Of a DNA stretch of 64,000 nt, positions 11,471 through 22,175 are shown piece after piece. Position 1 is the stretch's first letter. Every line of letters begins with the position of its first letter. This DNA comes from Biscogniauxia marginata (lineage: Eukaryota; Ascomycota; Sordariomycetes; Xylariales; Xylariaceae), in contig MU404114.1 in the NCBI GenBank assembly GCA_022695795.1, positions 1 to 64,000 on the forward strand, given 5' to 3'. The notes below the pieces were generated by a model that was not told the origin of the DNA, made no database searches, and was given only the letters and a program-made list of their open reading frames with translations. Made by a program: the position numbers and the translations under genes.

Positions 11471-12142
11471 CTATCGAACTTCCATCCCTCCGAGGCCTTC
11501 TTCGGGCACGCCGAGAGAGCCGAGCTTATCATTCAGCCAACGGGCAAGCTCTTCGGCTTGCCGTCTCATAGCCACGACAGCCGAGGCGGTCGCGCTATTC
11601 GTCGTCGTTATACTCGTGGTGGTGGCGGCGCCAACGCTCGTGACGCTCTCCACCTCTGAAGGGGAACCCAGCGGCGATGTTGGTGTTGGTTGGGCGTCGG
11701 CCGCCGATTCGGGGGCCTGCAGCGGTCGACTCTGGGTCTGGGCCAGACCGCCGTGGTCGCCGCCTCCTCCTTCGGCCGTAGGCCCAATGCACACGAATAG
11801 CAGGCCGCACCGCAGCCGTCTTATCACGACCACGGCGCCCGTGAGCTGGATGGTTATCGCGCTCGAGGAGGAGCCGCCGGGTGCGGACGACGATGTCTGC
11901 GGTGGCAGGGCTTCCGTTACGGCGGCGCTAGTCGAGGGTGCGGCGTAGAGGGCCCATAGCGAGGCGGCAACGGTGCATTGTGTCCGGAGGGTGCTGACGG
12001 AGTGCGGCGATGCGTGGGCGAGGAGCTTACCGGACAGGGTGGTTAAGAGGGCTGTGTGTATTTGCGGTGATAGATTCGAGCGCAGGAAGGCCGTGAGGCG
12101 CTTCGTAAGGAGTAGAGGCGGCGTAGGCGCTGCGAGCGACAT
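11471..12142 (-). CDS. Roadblock/LC7-like small protein (possible LAMTOR/EGO subunit)
   Basis: Single-exon 223-residue protein. The N-terminal part (LTAFLRSNLSPQIHTALLTT, then SGKLLAHAS and a helix ending SLWALYA) and the later ITIQLTGAVVVIRRLRCGLL strand pair have the pattern of a roadblock/longin-type alpha-beta fold. The C-terminal helix is RRQAEELARWLNDKLGSLG. Between them lies a low-complexity Ala/Ser/Thr/Pro/Gly segment (about residues 125-185). In fungi, proteins of this kind serve as Ragulator/EGO scaffold subunits that anchor Rag GTPases at the vacuole for TORC1 signalling. That assignment is inference from pattern only. The frame is GC-rich, which generates long antisense frames that I disregard. 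Confidence 0.55.
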   Translation of the reverse strand: MSLAAPTPPLLLTKRLTAFLRSNLSPQIHTALLTTLSGKLLAHASPHSVSTLRTQCTVAASLWALYAAPSTSAAVTEALPPQTSSSAPGGSSSSAITIQLTGAVVVIRRLRCGLLFVCIGPTAEGGGGDHGGLAQTQSRPLQAPESAADAQPTPTSPLGSPSEVESVTSVGAATTTSITTTNSATASAVVAMRRQAEELARWLNDKLGSLGVPEEGLGGMEVR

Positions 12143-12776
12143 CAGGCCTAGATTAACCCCTCTGGACGACCAGTTATTGCCGAAAGTATGTTCGAAGAAC
12201 AGAATCGCTTTGGTCGTGCGTCAGCCCGATGATAGCGCGTCGTCAGCTAGACTCTCTCGTCGTGCGCATGGATGATAAAAGTTATTCTTTGGTTCGAGAA
12301 AGTTGATGTGATATAGCGATGGCGCCTTCAGCGGATATGAGTCTTGGTAAAGTCCAAGTTGTTCAGAGAATCAATTCATTCTTGAGCTCTTCGGAGGTTA
12401 GGTATGGAGTTTACTTGGTGACGTCGAAGTGGTGGTGGAACCTGTGGATCTGATAGAAGCTCAGGAACGCTACCCAAGGCCGAAGAGATGAATTGATTGG
12501 CCCGAGCATCCCACCACTAGCCACGCAGCCACGCAGCCACGCCGCCACGCCAAAAAGTTTCCAACCTGTTGGATTTCCCGGGCACCTACCCCTGACTACC
12601 TCCTACTAGTATCACCTTTCCATGACTTAATCTGCTCACCAGGACATCAGGCGTTTCGCAGTCACAGTCTATGAGAGAAAATGTTATTTTAACAACTGAA
12701 AAAGGCAAGAAAAATATCTCATAGAACGCGAGACATCGATACCCAAGAATTAATGATTATCTATCGAATACCGCAA
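12143..12776. other. Intergenic region
   Basis: No gene is seen between two minus-strand genes. A short imperfect repeat of GCCACGCA-like units lies near 12518-12552. The region should contain the promoter of the roadblock-like gene and the 3' end of the pseudokinase gene. Confidence 0.5.
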
Positions 12777-14332
12777 TCAAGTCTGCTGCGTCGGCGGAAC
12801 GACCACCTTGCTTGGATCCAGCTGGGCCACTATATTTTGCGCTGAGGTGACCGAGTTCTGCGTGATACCTTGCTCTATGACATCTTGCTCCCACTGTAGG
12901 GTAGCTGCCGCCTCACCCGTGAACATGTTCTGGCCCTCCGCGTTGCGACGGGCTCTTCTGAAAATCCCAAACAACATCCAGGCTTCGCAGAACAGTTCGC
13001 TCGTCACGTAAGAAGTGCCATATGCGGGGTTTTTCTCCTTTTTGATGTCAACCCACGGATCCAGCTGCATCAGCTTCACTACGAAGTTCTTCAGCCCGGC
13101 CGTGTAGTCTGCGTGTCGCAGATTATCCTGCACCGACCTCTGCCGTATCGCATCAACATGGTTCCAGGTCCCTGGTTCAACCATCATGCCTTGTATGATC
13201 TCTCCAAGGGCCCGCCACTCGCTTACAATCGTGTAGGGCTGGTCGGGCTAGATGCCTTGTTAGATTCAATCTCGGTGTATGAGCATCAACACGAGCTTAC
13301 CTGAGCTGGATGGACACTGCCGAGTTTGCGGTCTTGTGCGATCAAGTCTTCCAGAGCGGTGAACTTTTTACCTGGGGGTGGAGCGATAGCCTTGGTGACG
13401 TCGGGGTTGAGGGGCATTCCTCCAAAGCCTTTGAAGTGGCTAGAAATAAACAGTTCGCTGTAATTACCCAGCCTGCACGCCCCGTACCACTCCCCGCGCC
13501 TTGGGTGGCCAAGGAATATGTTTCCGGGAGCGATGTTTCGGTGCAGCATGGGCTGCCACTCCGCGTCCACGTACTTCATGCGGAAGTCACCGTCTTCATC
13601 TCGGAATAGCTCTCCGGCACCGTCGTGTAGCCATGCTAGAGCTTTCATGACCGAGCAAAGTACATGCCAACAGAGCGATTCGGGTAAGAACTTTCGCTTT
13701 GGAATCGGAGGTGGTACAACGTAGCCTGAATTTTCCCCAGTGGGATCTTCGAACCAGTTGGGGTCGTCTTTTGGCTTCTCTGGCGTCTCGTCGCCGGGAT
13801 AGCCCTCTCCCTTGCCGGGAATAGGAGGGCGCCATGATTCCGGGACAAGGAGGTTTCCAAGGTTACCGGCATCACAGTAGTTCCACACTGTAAACCAGCG
13901 ATTCCGAGCAACCTTTCCCGACTGAGAGACCTGAATCTGGATTACGTCTACCAACGACACCAGGTTCTCGTGGTTCAGGATGATTAGGAGTGGCTCGAGT
14001 AGGTTGTGACCGTTTGGAGACAGCAGGGAATTTGTCAATGTATCCTTAACCACACCGGGCTGATTGCCGCTCGTAAAGAGCATGTCGGTCACATCATGAG
14101 CGAGATACTCCATCCGGTCCATCTTGCGGTATATCTTCCATACCCCAGGCGCCATCTCGGTGATAAAATCATATCGAAGGCCGTTCTTGAGGAAGCTAGC
14201 GTGCAGGGTATCCTGGAAAGCCATGGCGAAAGCGAGCTTTGTGGGATGTGGCAAACGAGAAGTCTTGACTCCTGGGAGTAGGAAGAAGGAAGAAGGGATT
14301 GCATTTGAAAGGCTCTCTGTTGATGTGGACAT
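12777..14332 (-). CDS. Predicted pseudokinase (protein kinase-like fold)
   Basis: Two exons, 14332-13301 and 13247-12777, encode about 500 residues. The 53-bp intron joins ...SVHPAQ to PDQPYTIVSEW in phase 0. The frame remains open further upstream, but the longer version would need a GTG start, so the first ATG (MSTSTES) is used. Kinase-like landmarks are a central ENLVSLVDV segment, a hinge-like WFTVWNYCDAGNLGNLL, then the catalytic-loop equivalent MLHRNIAPGNIFL and a DFG-position LGNYSEL. The HRD aspartate is Asn, the catalytic-loop Lys is Ala and the DFG motif is replaced, so phosphotransfer is unlikely. The C-terminal 150 residues complete the C-lobe (VSEWRALGEII) and add a helical tail. 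The specific family and role are unknown to me; a scaffold or allosteric role is only a guess. Confidence 0.75.
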
Positions 14333-16631
14333 CTCTGGAATGCCCCTACATTTGAAAGCCTTTGTTCCATTGGCACCTCCCGAAGAACGGGTCACATTCC
14401 AGGCAGATCTGACCAAAAACAGACAATTCTTTCTCACGATCTCTCTTTACGACGCGCATAGTGTCCGCTTCTCTTCTTTCTACGTATCACCCCATAATAA
14501 GAATATGAGAGGAGACCGATGAAGGCTTGCATAGTTTTGTCTGATAGTTGTCACACTCTCAGACCCGAATTCTGCATGTTCGACTGTCAACGCATTTCCA
14601 GCCGGTAGGTTCTGTTTGCTCAGTCAAGAGGTACTTTATTTACCATCGGTAGGTAAACCCGTCTTTTTAGAAGCATCGGAAGGGCTTCGAGAGTTACTTC
14701 GTCACATCGTAAGTTTCCAAACACAATCGATTATAAATAGGTAGGTTGGTAGGCTTGTACACCTCAATTGAAAGCAATGAGAGCTAGGTACATGCAGATG
14801 TACATGTAGTCATAAAAGAACCTAAAACGGCCATTGACTTACACATTGTCTTAGTCCCAATACACCTACGAGTAGACACCCACTAACATACGTTGATGAA
14901 TCCATTAGGATGATTGACCCTAGTTGGGTTTAATTGCCAGGAATATCGATGGAGGTTCTTCGTCTTCGAATATGACCTCGCTTTAACAGCAATCAAAGAT
15001 GGGTAGAGAAGACTGTCATTGATAAATGAAAAATAAAATGTCGGGCCAGCTTTCGCAAATAACTACCCTGCTTACCCTTGTACCTAATAGTAATTCTACG
15101 GGATATCGGCACGATGTACTGTACCTTCATTAGGACGGTCGGTCGGTCTGCACATCAGCTTGCTGGCTTGGTTGTATCAAACATTTCCCAAAACGTGACG
15201 TTTCGGTGTTTCGTGTTTCGTGGGTTCTAGAAACGACTTTTGATATCGTCTTCCCAAGAGGGCTTATAACAGCCTATTAAAACGCGCTGGGTCTCCCCCA
15301 GGGGGACCAACCCGTAATGGGAATGTGAAGCCTATACATAATACGTCGGCCCCCTCAAATGGCGAAGGAGCCAAAGAAGTACCCGGCGCTAAGCTGAATA
15401 TAGCAGAACTTAGTGGTCGTACCTTGCATGGCCGCATGCAGACAAGGGTGAGATACCCAATCAGGGCGCTAAATGCTTGTTTTAGACCCCTGCCGTGATC
15501 CTCGCAGTGATCCCTGTAGAAGCCCCTGACGCTTATCTATCAGCCAACATTGAAGCGCCAGCCGTGCCTCATCTGCGACATCAAACAAGACAGAGGACAG
15601 GTCAAACCCTTCTCGACTCGCTCCGTCTCCCGCCCACCCCCTTTCCCAGCTTTTCGTATCCTGTCGCAGGACAAATCACTCTCGTTGCATCAATCAATCA
15701 ATTGACTCGCATCGTGTTGGATGCGCACGTCGTCCACTCCTTGAACCAGTAATCTAACTAAGAGAATAGCCATCTCCATCGATTGGGTAGAGCAAAGAAA
15801 AAGAGACATACGTAAAAAGATAAAGAACCATAAAGAAGAGTCGTCATCGTCGGCTCGTCTATCTCGCGCGCGCGCCACATAGAATAACTGCATCGCTTGC
15901 GCCCACGCAAATCCCATTCCCACCTCTCGTCAACTCCTCCGCTTTGAGTCGATCAAACTTGATCCAGACCTCAACCAAGATTAGATCGCCTTGGCCGTCC
16001 AATGCGTCGGCCCATTCGTCTTCACCACCTCAACTGTTCATCCTAGGCCACGAGCGCAGCCAAGCCGAGACCCGCAGCCGTTACTCTCCGACCAGCATCC
16101 CAAACTAGGGAGCCAAATTGTCCCGCTGCGCTGATCAGAACTCGAACCCTCCAAGAATAGCGTCCTGCAAGTAATGGCGCCACTATAGAGAGCAGGCTCC
16201 TGCGTTCCTGGAATGCCCTGCCGTTCGCTTCCGAGACTCGGTCACTGCTGAAAGGCCTCTTCATCTCCAAACCTGACGCCTCGACCCGCGCAAGGGCGAC
16301 GTTTTGACTTTCCTTTATACCTTCATTCCGACAATTACTCACCAGTCTCCTGCCTTTGCGAGCCTGCTCTTCAGCATCTTTCTTGAGAGCACAGTCGACA
16401 GCTTCGCGGGCGACGGACGACTGTGCAGGACGGCAGGGCCGCTTTTGACCACTGCCATCCTGACTGAACCAACCCGACTGAATCCTTACTGCGGTTCATT
16501 GACGACGATGATAACGACAGCGACTACATTCATTCCGATTCAACCAACAAACCTTTAGCATCTGATACCCCCTCTTCCTCGACTGTGTCGAACAGAACCG
16601 ACTTCGCTGGACCGATTCTCAATTCGCCAAG
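14333..16631. other. Intergenic region between divergent genes
   Basis: No supported gene. It contains the promoters of the minus-strand pseudokinase gene and the plus-strand KCH gene. About 15490-16630 has scattered open frames without protein character and may be a long KCH leader. Confidence 0.45.
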
Positions 16632-18505
16632 ATGGGTTGCGGTAGCGGCCGGAAGGAGGTCGAAATTCGGCCAGAGCAGAAGTGGGATGCTATCGTAGGT
16701 TTCATTCTGTACGCGGACGCCGGTTCTCTAACCATACTAACTGCCCCCATCCGTTAGAGTCTTCGAGATTTCAAGTCGACATCCTGTTTCACTCCCTTGG
16801 CCTACGGCTACCTTTACCTTTCCCTTATTATTTCTGTAGCGGTCTATGGTGTTGACACCTTTACCGCCATCAATCTTTTGGCCTTTAACACTTGGTCGTC
16901 GTCTATTGAACCAACCCAGTTAGTTCCATTCGATGTTTCCAAGTGGGTTTTTTCCATTTGCATTATTGCTTCCTTCGTCAATCTGGGCTTTGAGCACATC
17001 CGTGCTATGAGAGTCATGAAGCGAGGAAGTGTGGCCGAATGCTATCTCGACAACTTGGCAGTGCGACTCGAAAGTGCTCGCTTTGGGAGTGGTAAAGGCT
17101 GGAGACGTTTTTTGGTCTTCGCCGAATTGACCAAGTCCAAGAAGGGCGCCGAATATGTCGCACTCTTCACTTACTTCAGTTTCCAAGGTGGGTTTTCATC
17201 TTCTCGTCCTGTGTTGATCGGGGAAATGGGAAGCTAACGGCATTTCTAGCTTGGATCCGAGTAATATTCTGCTCTGGCCCCCGTCAGGTTGTGAACGCCC
17301 TGACACTGTATGCGGTTTATACATCTGACCTCATCCCAACTGACGTTTCCTCTGTTGAGAGCACTCTCGGAAGCTTTTACGGAAAACTCCAGTCTCTAGC
17401 TCAAGATAGCACCCAACAGGTGGTGATTTTGTCGGGTATGCTGTTTACCTTGGTTATCTGGATATTTGCCGTTTTGTTCTTGCTCATTGGTTGTCTTTTC
17501 TATGTTTTTTTCCTTTGGCATTACATCCCTAGGCAGGATGGTGGGCTTCGCGGCTACTGCGAACGGAAGATTAACAAGCGACTCATGAGCATTGTGACGG
17601 CCAAGGTCAACAAGGCCATTGCCAAAGAGGAGCGACAACGCATGAGGGCCGAAGCTAGAGCCGCAAAGAAGGCAGGCGAAAAGACACCGGTTGGACGACA
17701 GGCTACCCTGCCTACGTTCATGGACGCCGACGGCGACGACAAGCTACCAGAGATGCCGATGTTGAACCGCAACGACACAATGGCTACCTTGCCACCATAT
17801 ACCTCTCGTCCCGCTTCCCCGGCTAGCATTGAATTAAATCCCTTCGATCAGAAACGACCCTTGCCGTCGCGGCAGGGCACAAACGCGACCAGCGTGTCGA
17901 CAGGCAGTTACTCATCACGTGCTCCTCTGATTCCTGGAGCGGCTGGAATGGGCTTTGAGCGGACGGCTTCTCCTGCGCCGTCCCTGCCAAATATTGATTT
18001 CAGTAATTTCCAGCCCCCAGGACGACCTGGAACTGCAACTTCGAATAGAAGCTTTGGTCCAGCCCTACAGATGAATCGAATGCCAACCAATGGAAGCGGT
18101 TTCGATCGATCGTACACCGCAAGCCCGTCCACATATACGCCAGATGGATTGCCATCCATGCCCCCGCCGGGTCGGACTCTAGTCTCTGGTGGGGATGGCT
18201 ACGGGCGACCAATGCCACGACCGATCAATCAATTTGGGCGCCCAGGACCACCGGCGGATGGTCGCTCTAGCCCTGCACCGTCCATGCGCTCAAATCGTGG
18301 GCCGCCTTCCAACTACAATGGCCAGCCAATGCGTAGCGCCACGAATCCGGTCTCTTCACCTCAGAGGCAACAATTTACGGCTCAGCGAAATATGACAGCT
18401 CCTATGCCACCAAGACTGGGAACGCCTTCAGGTCAACGAAATGCTGGTCCGGGATACGGTTACAATGCTGATTTGGAAGCGCAACGGGACCGTGAGAGAT
18501 ACTAA
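16632..18505 (+). CDS. Fungal low-affinity potassium transport protein (KCH1 family)
   Basis: Three exons, 16632-16694, 16758-17187 and 17250-18505, give 582 residues. The protein starts MGCGSGRKEVEIRPEQKWD, and the first intron joins WDAI to SLRDFKSTSC. Several hydrophobic segments follow (PLAYGYLYLSLIISVAVYGV, a span near SKWVFSICIIASFV, and a late pair around ILSGMLFTLVIWIFAVLF), ending in a basic cytosolic stretch rich in Lys/Arg/Ala. This is the Kch1/Kch2 (Prm6) pattern: plasma-membrane proteins that promote low-affinity K+ uptake and calcium signalling in the pheromone response. The last 250 residues are a Pro/Ser/Gly/Asn-rich disordered tail, probably regulatory. The MGC start could be lipid-modified, which is inference. 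Confidence 0.85.
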
Positions 18506-19297
18506 GATAATACGAGGATGCCGGGAGCATAGCACGAGGAAATGAGAGAAAGGATACCCTAAGTACATCGCCGTTATTATTGTAAATTATACTTTTGAAC
18601 GCTGGCATTGTGTCAGCTATTTTCCGCCGTCGCACGTTCGTAGGACCCTTCATTTCGATTCCCGAGCTAGGAACGATCTAGGTAGTTTGAAATCGTCTAG
18701 CATGGCCGATTTCGCGACCTGGATACCCAAGACAGGATATGTTAATTCCAGAGGAGCCTGTGCATCTGACCCTCGTCTCCAGCAACGTGACTTGGCTGCA
18801 GAATGGCTGTTCTTTACGATACGCACTAGGCACACTAGCTGCATTTGCGGTCTAATGGAATGGCACGTGTATTCACTCGCATGCAAGTTCGTGGCAGGTT
18901 TGCGTAATTATAAATTGACGGGGAGACCTTTAAGTCTGGGGGTTAACAATTGCGCGCGCCCTTTCGATTTGTAATACATCCTCGCCCTTTGAAGACGACA
19001 GAAGGCAAATGACGAATCCGGGCTTCAGCTTACTTATATATCAAGATAAGAATTGACATATGAACCACCCCCATGATCTCCCTCACGTACATGAATGGCA
19101 CGGGGCCTAATTCAAAAGGTTATCATAATTACATTCCCATTGAGCATGAATATAGCAAATTTAGAATCTCAAGGTTTCGCACAAGACAGCCACGCAATTA
19201 ACAGCTTTGAGCATTGAACTGCAGTAGTTGTTGAATAAATGGGATAATCATTATCTCCAGGCGCTCACTATCAAGGAACAAGTTTGGTTGGCTCGAA
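18506..19297. other. Intergenic region
   Basis: Holds the KCH 3' end and the promoter of the downstream flavoprotein gene. No other gene is seen. Confidence 0.5.
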
Positions 19298-21355
19298 ATG
19301 ACAACTCTCACAGCACTCGAGTCGCAATATCATACCGGCGAGGAAACCGTACACCGTTTGCTTCGCCTCCCAACTCGTGATAATCCTACGTATCATGGCC
19401 TTGCACCGTCTTACGGCCATCGCATCATTCGCTCACCACTCGTCGCCTTCGGGACCCTGGACCGGCAAGGCCGGCCATGGGCGACGATCTGGGGTGGCGA
19501 GGCGGGTTTCTGCCGGCCCCTCGCACGGGATGTCCTCGGGATACATACAATCGCCGATGTGAAGTACGATCCGGTGTTCCAGGAACTTTACGCCGTCGGT
19601 AAAACAGCAGGGGATGAAGAAGACGGGGATAAGATTACCCGGGAAGTTATCGACGACGAAGTCGTCAGACCGGACGGCGGGAAGATCCTCGCCGGCCTGT
19701 CGATCGACCTAGAGACACGGGACCGCGTCAAGATTGCGGGTCGTATGCTCGCCGGCGCGGCGACGAGGACAGAGCCCGGGGGCGGCGTGGCAGATCTACA
19801 GATGGCGCTGCAGATCGAGGAGTCCCTAGGAAACTGTCCAAAGTATCTAAACAAGAAACTCATCACGCCGCACATCCCCTCGCCGCGGCTTATAAGCGAG
19901 GGGACCGGCACGCCGCTCTCGCGGGAGGCATTAGATCTGATCGGCAAGGCGGACCTGTTCTTCATCGCGAGCAAGCACGGCAACAATGGGAGCATGGACG
20001 TCAACCACCGCGGCGGGCCGCCGGGGTTCCTGCGCGTGTTTCGCAACCAGGGGGCCGACGTGACGCTCATCTACCCAGAGTACTCGGGCAACCGCCTGTA
20101 CCAGACCCTCGGCAACCTCCAGGAAGACCCGTGCGCCGGGCTCGCAGTCCCGGACTTCGCGACCGGCGACGTCCTGTACCTGACGGGCCGCACGACGATC
20201 CTCACCGCCGGCGCGGACCGCGCGGCCGCCGCCTACATGCCGCGCACCACGAAGCTCGCGGTCCGCATCGACGTCGAGGAGGCGCGCCTAGTCGCCGGCG
20301 GCCTGCCCTTCCGCGGCGAGGACATCGACTTCTCCCCGTACAACCCGCCCGTGCGCCGGCTCGCCTGCGAGGTACCTGATAACCCTGACAACCCTAACCC
20401 TCTTCCTTCCGGGACGGCGGAGGACAAGACTACTACTACCGCCGGCGGTATCGCCACGGCGACGCTGGTCCGCCGCGAGCCCGTCACCCCGAGTATCTCG
20501 CGGTACGTGTTCCGCCTCGAGCACGGCGGTGGCGGCGGCGGAGGAGGAGGGTCGCCCGAGTGGCGTCCTGGGTACCATGTGACGCTTGATTTCGGCCCCG
20601 AGCTCGACCTCGGGTGGTCGCACATGCGCGACGACGACCCGCAGAGCCTGAACGACGATTACGTGCGCACGTTCACGGTGAGCGGCGTCAGCGTCGGCGG
20701 AGGTGGTGGTAACGCGACGCCGGCTCCTCCCGCCTCAAAGCTCGTCCTCCTCCCCGACGGTGCCGAGTTCGAGATCGTGGCCCGCCGGCACGGCCCCGCG
20801 ACGAGCCTGCTCGCTTCCTGGCCGGATCTGGACCGCGTGCCGCTCGCGATACCGGTCTTGGGGTTTGGTGGCGGGTCGGGGGGGTTCGGGATGCTGGGTT
20901 CGAGGGATGGTGATGGTGATGGGGAAGAGGAAGAAGAAGAAAGTGTGTTCGTCGCCGGCGGCGTGGGCATCACGCCGCTCATGGCGCAGGCGGCGGGGGT
21001 CCTGCTCACGCTAGAGAAAAAGAAAGGGGGCAGGCTGAGGGTGCTCTGGAGCTTGCGCGGAGAGGACATCGCGCTCGCGGGGCTGGTGCTCGGGAGGATC
21101 GCGGGGCTGGGACCCGTCACGAGGGTTTATGTCACAGGGGAGGCGTCGGCGGCGAAGGAGGGGATAGCGAGGATACGTGGGCTTGGGGCTGAGGTCGTGG
21201 AGGGGAGGATGGGGGCTGCTGATGTATTGGCGAAGGGGGAGGGAGAGGGGAAGAGGAGGAGGAATTTTTATTGCTGCGCGGGGCCTGGGATGTTGAGGGA
21301 TGTGCTGAGATGGACCGAGGGCGAGGAGGTTGCGTATGAGAGCTTTGAGTACTAA
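19298..21355 (+). CDS. PNPOx-like/ferredoxin-reductase-like fusion flavoprotein
   Basis: Intronless, 685 residues. The N-terminal half has a pyridoxamine-phosphate-oxidase-like split-barrel pattern: PLVAFGTLDRQGRPWATIWGG, and later DLFFIASKHGNNGSMDVNHR followed by a GRTTIL segment. From about residue 380 a ferredoxin-NADP reductase-type module follows. It has an FAD-domain RTFTVSG near residue 455, a nucleotide-binding VFVAGGVGITPLMAQA near 549, and a CAGPGM segment before a terminal YESFEY. It is probably an NAD(P)H-dependent flavin oxidoreductase; the substrate is unknown. Bacterial proteins with a similar order often end in a 2Fe-2S ferredoxin domain, which is absent here. Long Gly runs and acidic inserts interrupt the reductase half. 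The gene is markedly more GC-rich than its neighbours and has no intron, which would be compatible with old bacterial transfer. Confidence 0.8.
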   Translation: MTTLTALESQYHTGEETVHRLLRLPTRDNPTYHGLAPSYGHRIIRSPLVAFGTLDRQGRPWATIWGGEAGFCRPLARDVLGIHTIADVKYDPVFQELYAVGKTAGDEEDGDKITREVIDDEVVRPDGGKILAGLSIDLETRDRVKIAGRMLAGAATRTEPGGGVADLQMALQIEESLGNCPKYLNKKLITPHIPSPRLISEGTGTPLSREALDLIGKADLFFIASKHGNNGSMDVNHRGGPPGFLRVFRNQGADVTLIYPEYSGNRLYQTLGNLQEDPCAGLAVPDFATGDVLYLTGRTTILTAGADRAAAAYMPRTTKLAVRIDVEEARLVAGGLPFRGEDIDFSPYNPPVRRLACEVPDNPDNPNPLPSGTAEDKTTTTAGGIATATLVRREPVTPSISRYVFRLEHGGGGGGGGGSPEWRPGYHVTLDFGPELDLGWSHMRDDDPQSLNDDYVRTFTVSGVSVGGGGGNATPAPPASKLVLLPDGAEFEIVARRHGPATSLLASWPDLDRVPLAIPVLGFGGGSGGFGMLGSRDGDGDGEEEEEESVFVAGGVGITPLMAQAAGVLLTLEKKKGGRLRVLWSLRGEDIALAGLVLGRIAGLGPVTRVYVTGEASAAKEGIARIRGLGAEVVEGRMGAADVLAKGEGEGKRRRNFYCCAGPGMLRDVLRWTEGEEVAYESFEY

Positions 21356-22053
21356 GTAGTTGCTGGTTTCAAGGAGGTCCTTTGGGGGATATCAATGGGT
21401 ATGGTAGTTTTAGTTTTAGTCTTGCAACATTCACCACCTTCCCCCCCTTTAAACTGGATGTGTCTAAGTTACGGAGCACCTGCATTATCAGCTTAACCAC
21501 TACTTGACCTTACTTTTATTTTAACAAGTGGTAGCTCACGTTTGCGCAACTTGTTATCAAGATCACCATTTGAAGTGTTTCTCAGCTTTATAGCAATTGT
21601 TTTGTTTGCATCTTCAACATAAAAGGTAAAAACGAAAGCCACTTTTAATCTACTCTCATGTTATTTAACTGGACTTTAACTGTGAGTAAAGCGAGAAAGG
21701 TATAAACTAAGCCTTTAAATTAGGCTGTCAGAGTAAGGCATCGTATCAAGCTTTATGTACTGCGTGTCATGCATGTGTCTTCCTGTGAGATGATGGTATA
21801 AGTTCCGTTTGGGCTGAAGTGCTATACACGGGAGGCTTATGTAAGGACCGTGCACTTGGACCATGTGGAGAAAGACTGGGTCGTGTGATTGGCACTGACC
21901 TGCAGGGGCAGTCGCAGGTCCCGACGCGGCTTGTCATTTGATGACGCAGGACAACGCAACAAGCAACATCCCATCCATCAGATCCGGGGGAAGCTCCAAG
22001 TTTCGCATTCTCAACATTCTTTTCATCATCGCCGTCACCACCGCCCCCATCAC

Positions 22054-22084
<31 letters not shown>

Positions 22085-22175
22085 CGAAACTCCCGCGTCG
22101 GTTCCTCTGTATAATATCTATCGCCTTTCCTTACCCATGCTACCGCATGCTCCTTATCGATATTAAGGAGCAGCG
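21356..22175. other. Intergenic region
   Basis: Promoter region of the NPC1 gene. A (TCA)n microsatellite lies at about 22050-22083, just upstream of the start. No gene is seen. Confidence 0.5.

Noticed and set aside
20233..20625. Long antisense open frames under the GC-rich flavoprotein gene
   Set aside because: High GC content removes stops on the opposite strand; composition is Arg/Pro/Ser-rich without motifs, while the sense strand has clear domain motifs.
21767..22081. Minus-strand frame starting with a run of Met
   Set aside because: The Met run is the reverse of the (TCA)n microsatellite upstream of NPC1; the rest has no protein character.
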